A stretch of 12,903 nucleotides of DNA from Dictyocoela muelleri. Lineage: Eukaryota; Microsporidia. Below the pieces are notes generated by a model, which made no database searches, had not been told where the DNA came from, and saw nothing but the letters and a program-made list of their open reading frames with translations. Of the stretch, positions 7,262 through 12,903 are shown one piece after another. The DNA lies in NCBI GenBank assembly GCA_016256075.1, contig SDVU01000487.1:1-12903 (forward strand). The letters are read 5' to 3'. The position numbers and the translations under genes are program-made. Each line of letters opens with the position of its first letter. Positions within the stretch are counted from its first letter, which is position 1.

Positions 7262-8530
7262 CCTTTTAGCCTTAAGATATACAAAATCAAAAACTAAATA
7301 CCCTAGAAAACCATTAAAAATCTGCCCAACAAAAGTAAACCACTAATTTTTTATCATCGATAGACGACTTTGATATTTTATTCGATAATAATTTGTTTAT
7401 TTATGAAAAAATGTTCTAAAAAGGTTTTTGGCACTCAAAATAAATGTAGAATGGCAATGTAAGCATATCGATATAAGATCGATTTTTTTTAAAGAAGTTC
7501 CCATATTCGTTTCACATATACACTTCTTATTATTATAGTTTTTTTACGTAGGAAAGAAGACCAGAAATAGTAATAAGATGAGTATATATAAAAATGAACC
7601 GGCTAGCTTTTTAACAGATGATTTCGTACTTCTTTTGAATCGCTTCCAGACACCTCCTTGTCATTTTGGTTGCCACAAATCTTTAGAGAACCGGAAATCT
7701 TTGGTTTATTCAAAATATGACAAGAAAAGAAGGTTATGAGTAAAAAATCATACATTGATCGATTTTAAAACAAGTTTATCTGATGTTATTATAATATTAA
7801 GAATAATGAGCTTGAAAAAATTGGGGAAATAAGGCTTAAAATAGTTGAATATTTGATCAAAAATATATTTTATTTCAGAATAAAAATAGATTATATTTAT
7901 TTTCATTTTAATTTTCTCAAATTTCTTATGAACCCCTACCTTTTGGTAGTCGATTTTACAGCCTTGCACCAAATAAACTATTATATAAAAATCTGAATTG
8001 GATTTTTATAGTCTTTTCGGTTCTCACCCGAATTTCAACTCTTCCTAAAAAATAGAAATCACCATCATTACAAAGAAATTACAAAATTATTATTAGAAAA
8101 ACGCTTATAATCGCTAGTTATATTCAGTTATAATTATCATAATAATATTAAACTTCCATTAATATTCAGTATAAATTATTATGATGATTATAATGAATAA
8201 ACCGAGATTTCTGATCATTTCAAATAATACACTTAGAGTTGTCTTCTAAAGATGACAATTTTCTCAAAAAGAAGGGGAAATAACCTAGGAAAACAAAACT
8301 TTTCATTTATATTTTTTGACGCATTTTTAAAACACATATTTCTTGATTTTATAATTTTGTAGAGTTGTATTTGGTTTACTCTCTTAAAATTATTTTTTAA
8401 TCATAGCAAACTGATGGTGAAATTATTTGAATAAATTGTGGATTACTGAAAAGACAAAAATTACTATTTTTATTGATAAAACTTAAAAATAAATTGAAGC
8501 ATTTATAAATCAAATAAAAAAATATAAAAG
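7262..8530. other. Non-coding interior of the hAT element
   Basis: No gene is recognised over this 1.3 kb. Short open frames exist but have no motif or compositional support. The only clear structure is an imperfect palindrome, AGTTATAATTATCATAATAAT at 8126-8146 against ATTATTATGATGATTATAAT at 8175-8194. Confidence 0.5.
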
Positions 8531-8548
8531 GGTAAACTATACAGACTT

Positions 8549-8653
8549 TTTCATTATTTTTGACACCTTCTTTCATTATTTTTGATACCATCTTACATAT
8601 TATTGACACCATTTTCATTATTATTGACACAATATTCTATTATTATTGACTTC
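8549..8653 (+). repeat. Minisatellite array A, left arm
   Basis: About five units of 19-22 bp, consensus TTTCATTATTATTGACACCAT. The same unit occurs inverted at 11170-11275. Similarity continues just outside both arrays (CTATACAGACTTTTTC on the left against ATTATACAGACCTTTTC inverted on the right), so the two are arms of one inverted repeat and not independent arrays. Confidence 0.75.
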
Positions 8654-8689
8654 TTTTATTATTAAAAGGTTTTTATCAGCTATGAAACA

Positions 8690-8935
8690 ATTGCCAAAAG
8701 CTATAGATATATATATACACAAAGTTATAGACCTATTTCACATGTTATGACACATGTTTCAAAAGTTATAAACCTTTTTCAAAATGTTATGGCTCCATAT
8801 TTTCAGAGTTATAGAGTCTTTTTTTTGAGGTATAGATCTTTTTTTACAGTTGTAGACCTTTTTTGTTATATACTAATTTCTCGGAGTTATAGACACATTT
8901 TTCTTGAGTTTTAGACACACTTTTTAGATTAAAAA
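8690..8935 (+). repeat. Minisatellite array B, left arm
   Basis: Degenerate units of roughly 20-28 bp built on AAAGTTATAGACCTTTTTC. The array directly follows array A. The inverted counterpart (AACTTTGGAAAATGGGTCTAT) lies at 10275-10445 and 11060-11145, again in mirrored order. Confidence 0.7.
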
Positions 8936-8988
8936 ATATATTTTAAATACTTTTACAAATTTAAGTCCATATAAATAATATCTTAAAC
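8908..8988 (+). repeat. 81-bp direct duplication, left copy
   Basis: Starts GTTTTAGACACAC and ends AATAATATCTTAAAC. The copy at 9485-9565 is the same length and differs at about four positions. The two copies abut the ends of the TIR element at 8989-9484. Confidence 0.85.
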
Positions 8989-9484
8989 CGTTTATTCGCG
9001 TTTCGCCTTAAAAAATCAATCTTAAAATTCATTTATGCTAATATAAAACCATTAATTACAAATGAATATTGCCTCAAAAAAGTGCAGATATTATTTTACA
9101 CAAGAATAATATTATAAAAATTTTCATATAGATTATAAAAAATATTTTATCGTTTGTATATGTAGAAAAGAACGATGTAAATGTCTCTAAAGCAACCAAG
9201 GAAACTATTTAAGATAAAACTCAAGTAAATAATTCAAGAAATTATAATGAATTAGCGAAAATTGTCAATAAAAATGTCAAATTTCAGGTGTAGATTAATT
9301 AAAGCATATTATTTCTGCAATTAAAGTAATAAATAACTGATTAAATTTATATATTTATAAATGTTTTATTTGACAAATTGATTTTTCTATCAATTTTTAA
9401 TTTTTTTTCTAGCCTATTGAAACATTCTATTAAAATAATGTATTAAAAAAATTGATTTTTTTTTGGGCGAAACGCGAATCAGCC
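8989..9484. mobile_element. TIR element with ATTCGCGTTTCGCC ends
   Basis: Left end CGTTTATTCGCGTTTCGCC and inverse right end CGGCTGATTCGCGTTTCGCC share ATTCGCGTTTCGCC exactly and then AAAAAATCAAT-like sequence. The interior (about 460 bp) is AT-rich with no coding region. Ends with this sequence are not known to me. The 81-bp direct repeat that abuts both ends is far longer than any normal target duplication. It may be a MITE placed within a tandemly duplicated stretch, or the unit of a duplicated block. Confidence 0.65.
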
Positions 9485-9565
9485 GTTTTAGACACATTTT
9501 TTAGATTAAAAAATATATTTTAAATACTTTTACAAAAATAAGCCCATATAAATAATATCTTAAAC
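9485..9565 (+). repeat. 81-bp direct duplication, right copy
   Basis: Second copy of 8908-8988, about 95 percent identical by hand count and without length change. Confidence 0.85.
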
Positions 9566-9674
9566 CCAAGGCCTCATGAATTGTCAGCATTACTCTGCTC
9601 AGCATATATTTTTTTGAAGAGAAACTTATTTGAAATAAACGTAAGATAAATTTAGGAATAAACTATAATACTTT

Positions 9675-10131
9675 TTCGGTTTGTAATAGTAGCACGATAA
9701 CTGGCCACGAGATTTTTTTATAAATAAATTTAGAAATATCTCAGATAAATAAAAATATTCAAAAATAACTTATCTTAGACTCTCTCTAAAGAAATTACAA
9801 AACTAAAAAATATAGAAATACCAAATTATAATAGAATTATCTTTTTTGCCACACCTATATGTTTTAGAAACTCGTTTTATGTAGTCGTATTTTCTAATTT
9901 TATATAAAAAACAAATTCTACAAAATGTATATAAGACAATATAAGATAAATTGCTAAGTTTTTATCGTTTCTATATTATGTAGTTAAATGAATTTCTTTA
10001 GGGAAGTGTCTAATAACTTTTAATTAAATATTCTTGTTATAACTATTTTTTTTATTTTTTTATAAAAATCCGGTTGTGATCTTGCCTAAACTCGGCATAT
10101 GCTGCCTATACGTCTGCTATTACAAACCGAA
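9675..10131. mobile_element. TIR element with TTCGGTTTGTAATAG ends
   Basis: TTCGGTTTGTAATAGTAG at 9675 and the inverse of the right end, TTCGGTTTGTAATAGCAG, match at 17 of 18 positions. Similarity decays beyond that. Flanks TAATACTTT (9666-9674) and TAATTATTT (10132-10140) match at 7 of 9 and could be an old 9-bp target duplication, as Mutator-like elements make. The interior is non-coding. The family is unknown. Confidence 0.65.
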
Positions 10132-10274
10132 TAATTATTTCAGTTTATCCTGAAATTTAAATTATGTAATTTTACAAAAATTTTTCTTGAAAAAATTTAT
10201 ATACAGAGTATCACCGAAAATTCTTGAGATCTTGATTTTTGGGTATTACTAAGAAAAGCTTAATTTTGTATAAG

Positions 10275-10445
10275 CATACAAAGTATATCTATAACTCTAG
10301 AAAATATCTATAACTCTGAAAAAAACGGGTCTATAACTAAAAAAAAATTTTTTACTTCCTAAAAAAGTGGTTATGACACTAGAAAAATCCTATAACTCTA
10401 AAAATTTGAGTCTTTAACACTGGAAAAATAGGTCTATAACTTACT
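10275..10445 (-). repeat. Minisatellite array B, right arm, inner part
   Basis: Units resembling ATAACTCTAGAAAATATCT and AACACTGGAAAAATAGGTC are the inverse of the left array B. The array is separated from its continuation at 11060-11145 by the inserted element at 10452-11054. Confidence 0.65.
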
Positions 10446-10451
10446 AATCCG

Positions 10452-11054
10452 ATCTTTCGGTTGGAGGTTGAAAGATCTAAAAACTTGAAGTTTTGGTCTT
10501 AAATTTTATCAAATTTTAAATAACCATTTTGATTTAAAATAGGCATGAGTAAAATATAAGATAGAGAAAAAAATATAAGGTTTGAGGAAAAAATTATAAG
10601 TTAATCATAAGAGTACGTAGAAATTATGAGGTGAGGAAAATATATGGGTGATATAAAAATACAAAAGTTAGGGTATTATAAGAGTTAGGTTTGGAATAAA
10701 TGAAAGAGGGGAGAAAAATTATGAAATTAAAAAACAAATTTTGTTATTTTTCTCCTTCGCTATTATAATTTTCACTCTTCTATTATATTTTTACCCTCCA
10801 CTCTTATAATTAACTATTGTCTTTTTTACCATACATTCTTATAATTATTCTTTAACTGTCATAATAATCGTTACATTCCACCACAGTCCTTATAAGTTTC
10901 TTTTAACCCTTATAATTTACTATTGCCTCTTTAAATTTAAATGCTTCGTTAAAATTTGAAAAGAATTTTAGAGCCGAACTTTAAAGTTTCCGATCTTTCG
11001 GCTTCAAGTCATGACATTAAAGTTTTCCGGTCTCTCGGCCTCCGGCCGAAAGAT
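10452..11054. mobile_element. TIR element with ATCTTTCGGYYGGAGG ends
   Basis: The left end ATCTTTCGGTTGGAGGTTGA and the inverse of the right end, ATCTTTCGGCCGGAGGCCGA, are alike over about 38 bp. The left end also folds on itself (GATCTTTC at 10451-10458 with GAAAGATC at 10470-10477). Inside lie further opposed arrays: AAAATTATAAG-type units at about 10550-10640 and their inverse (CTTATAATT with CCTC or ACTC) at about 10760-10930. No coding region is seen. It splits the right arm of array B, so it arrived after that array formed. Confidence 0.6.
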
Positions 11055-11059
11055 TAAAC

Positions 11060-11145
11060 AGCTTTTTAACTTTTGGAAAATGGGTCATAACTTTGGAAAA
11101 TGGGTCTATAAGTTTGGAAAATAGGTCTATAGCTTTCAGCAATTG
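11060..11145 (-). repeat. Minisatellite array B, right arm, outer part
   Basis: Three to four units of 21 bp, consensus AACTTTGGAAAATGGGTCTAT, better preserved than the inner part of the arm. Confidence 0.75.
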
Positions 11146-11169
11146 ATCAATAACAAAAAACCTTGTAAT

Positions 11170-11275
11170 GAAAAATGTTGTCAATAAAATGAGAAATAGT
11201 GTTAATAATAATGAAAGATGGTGTCAATAATAATATAAGATGTATCAATGATTATGAAAAGGTCTGTATAATTTT
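11170..11275 (-). repeat. Minisatellite array A, right arm
   Basis: Five units of 20-22 bp, for example GAAAGATGGTGTCAATAATA and AT, inverse to the array at 8549-8653 and with the same copy number. Confidence 0.75.
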
Positions 11276-11459
11276 GATGTAATATTTTATTGAGTAAAAT
11301 TAATAAAACCCAAGAGAGAAATGCAATATAATAAAATAATTTTCTAGAGACCCCCCTGGAATCGTCTATGAACCCCGAAAATCCAAAAAATGTTCTAGGG
11401 ACCTCCTGAAGTATCTGAGCGACCCAAGGGGTCTATATGGACCACTTTGAGAAACACTG

Positions 11460-11510
11460 CCTTATAGGAACACCAGTATATTACTATTATAGTTAATTAA
11501 TGATTATTCA
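11460..11510 (-). pseudogene. pogo/Tigger transposase, upstream piece
   Basis: Read toward the hAT element, the minus strand encodes INYNSNILVF, the hydrophobic strand that precedes the DNAPxH motif in pogo/Tigger transposases. The piece at 6300 begins LDNAPVHP, so the hAT element sits at this junction. The coding trace fades beyond about 11510. The N-terminal helix-turn-helix (CENP-B-like) DNA-binding region is not found in the window. Confidence 0.55.
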
Positions 11511-11573
11511 AATTATTTTTCTATATACTTTTAAAACATAAAATTTTATTTATTTAAATAACTGATGAACTTC

Positions 11574-11695
11574 AGATCAACACCTTCCCCAGATCAACAC
11601 CCACCCCAGATCAACACCCACTCCAGATCAAAACCCCACCATAGATCAACAACCATCACCCCAGATCAATACCCACCCCAGATCAACACCCACCT
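11574..11695 (+). repeat. 17-bp minisatellite
   Basis: Seven tandem units of AGATCAACACCCACCCC; most are 17 bp, with others of 16, 18 and 20 bp. The array is strikingly C-rich on this strand and has almost no G, in contrast with its surroundings. One inverted unit (GTGGGTGCTGATCT) occurs alone at 12219-12232. Confidence 0.9.
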
Positions 11696-12781
11696 CTAAT
11701 AAGTCCGCACCAAATAACTTTAACTTTAATGCCGAATTTATAAAATAAGCCTAATTTAGTCCACCTTTTCGCCACTTTCTGACAATCAGCAGTTTTTGAT
11801 ATTAATTAAAACTAAATAAATTTATAAAAAATCCAAAATTTAAAAAATGTTTTTAAATTCATAAAATAAGTTATTTAATTATACTTTAGCCTCTTTTTAA
11901 AAGAAAATGGAATTAACAGTAACTAAAATATAAATAAAAAATCAGTTTTTTTAAATAAAACATATTAATTTCTTTGTCTTGAAACTTAAAATATTTAAAA
12001 TATTTAAGTTTTGAATATTTTAATTTTTTACACCTTATATTTCCCTCCAAGAATCACCTTATTTCTTTTCTCTCCAAAAAGCGGAGGGAAACCCCCTTGA
12101 AAAAAGTATAAAAGAAATTTTTGTAGCTGACCCATATAAATTTTATACGTAATTAAGAGGTGTGACTTTTTATTTATTTTTTGAAATCATGAATAAAAAT
12201 TACTAATTGAAAAGTATGTGGGTGCTGATCTGACGTTCGACAATAACTAATTATCCATTTTTTCACTCATTAAACGCTAACATATTCCTAAAATACTTGT
12301 TCGGTTCATCTAGTGTAATTAAGCAAAAAAATGTTTATGGTCACGAATAATACATTAAAATTGTGAAATAGAAAGGACTTTACATGATTACTTAATTTTA
12401 CTATTGTATTATATGTGTCATTTGAAAAATTTATTCTTTCTGATTTAATGCCGTTTTAGACTTTTAATGTCCTTTTCGTCTCAACAGACCGTTTTTGATA
12501 TTTAATACCGTTTTTGACTTTTTATGCCGTTTTTGAAAAATTATAAAAAAAATGTAACTAATGATGGAATAGGTTTACTAATTTAAATTAAAATGACTAT
12601 AAATCAAAAAATGAAGACAAAAGTATTAGAGAGAAGTTGAATTCGGAATATAGAAAAAATAATGCTGTTATGTACTTATCTTGTGAAATTTATGTTAAAA
12701 TGATAATCTAATAAAAGAAAGTGATTCCACTTTTTAATACTTTTAACTGTCTCTTATGATTAATAGTCTTTTTAAGGTAAA
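11696..12781. other. AT-rich right flank without genes
   Basis: No coding block is recognised. Small structures are a 9-bp inverted pair TTTCCCTCC/GGAGGGAAA (12040-12048 and 12083-12091), the lone inverted minisatellite unit at 12219-12232, and a degenerate tandem repeat at 12444-12538. If the Tigger-like transposon once extended this way, its 5' part is no longer readable. Confidence 0.5.
12444..12538 (+). repeat. Degenerate tandem repeat, TTTAATGCCGTTTTTGAC type
   Basis: About four to five imperfect units such as TTTAATGCCGTTTTAGAC, TTTAATACCGTTTTTGAC and TTTATGCCGTTTTTGA. A related stretch (CCTTTTCGCC, CAGTTTTTGATATTAAT) lies near 11763-11810. Confidence 0.6.
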
Positions 12782-12903
12782 TATATATTACATGCTGACA
12801 ACATCCCTATCTGCCAACCCGGAGAATTGTCTCCAACCATAGTCTTATGACCTTTGGTTCCTGGTGTTCCAATAATACGTCACTTCCTAAGCTACCCAGA
12901 AGC
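12782..12903 (-). repeat. Interspersed repeat, right copy of an inverted pair
   Basis: Reverse complement of 2779-2900 at about 84 percent identity by hand count, ending at the same CATGTAATATATA boundary and running off the window. The family is unidentified; it could be an LTR or another element end. Confidence 0.7.

Larger units (their letters stand above)
6301..11459. mobile_element. hAT element, Buster/Charlie-like, without transposase
   Basis: The left end CAGTGGTTCTCAAAC and the inverse of the right end, CAGTGTTTCTCAAAG, match at 13 of 15 positions and are a widespread hAT terminus. Both ends continue with GGACCCC-type subterminal sequence (GGACCCCC near 6330; GGTCCATATAGACCCC inverted near 11440). 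Flanking octamers GTCTAGAG and CCTTATAG differ at half their bases but both fit nnnTAnnn, the target preference reported for the Buster branch. It interrupts the Tigger-like transposase. No hAT transposase, BED finger or dimerisation domain is recognised, so it is non-autonomous or gutted. Most of its length appears to be later insertions and arrays. Confidence 0.75.

Noticed and set aside
7748-7972. 74-residue minus-strand frame inside the hAT element
   Set aside because: It resembles no hAT transposase region, is hydrophobic and Asn/Ile/Lys-rich as expected of AT-rich chance frames, and has no flanking continuation.
8397-8630. 77-residue minus-strand frame
   Set aside because: Its N-terminal part is a translation of minisatellite array A, which explains the repeated MVS-type residues.
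8549-8935. CRISPR-like spaced repeats
   Set aside because: Units are degenerate and contiguous without unique spacers, and the setting is eukaryotic.

Overview
This is a very AT-rich (roughly three-quarters A+T or more) eukaryotic window that holds no intact gene. It reads as a graveyard of mobile elements nested inside one another. Eukaryotic origin is shown by remnants of a Ty3/gypsy LTR retrotransposon, a pogo/Tigger-type transposase, a hAT (Buster/Charlie-like) element with classic ends, and a tRNA-derived polymerase III A box. The species cannot be named from the sequence; an AT-rich invertebrate or a transposon-laden unicellular parasite would both fit.

Layout. 1-481: short open frames of unknown identity and a C8/A18 tract. 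About 465-2290: fossil 3' part of a Ty3/gypsy element (RNase H, integrase zinc finger, core and C-terminal domain, polypurine tract, probable start of the 3' LTR). 2444-2500: degenerate tRNA-like or SINE head. About 2497-2900: an interspersed repeat whose end reappears inverted at 12782-12903, so these two copies bracket the 9.9 kb between them. 3465-4067, 6258-6300 and 11460-11510 (all minus strand): three separated pieces of one pogo/Tigger transposase.

The transposase is split by two large insertions. The first (4068-6257, target duplication GATAATTC) is a terminal-inverted-repeat element with G-rich subterminal repeats. A second copy of the same family (4399-5936) has inserted into it, and a different element (4627-5441, target duplication AAATTTTA) has inserted into that copy. 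The second large insertion (6301-11459) is a hAT element with no recognisable transposase. Its interior holds opposed minisatellite arrays (8549-8935 against 10275-11275) and at least three further inverted-repeat elements (8989-9484, flanked by an 81-bp direct duplication; 9675-10131; 10452-11054).

11574-11695 is a 17-bp minisatellite. The remaining right flank to 12781 is non-coding AT-rich DNA with a few small repeats. No genes act together here; the interest lies in the order of insertion, which the target duplications allow to be read almost completely, and in several element families that I cannot name.
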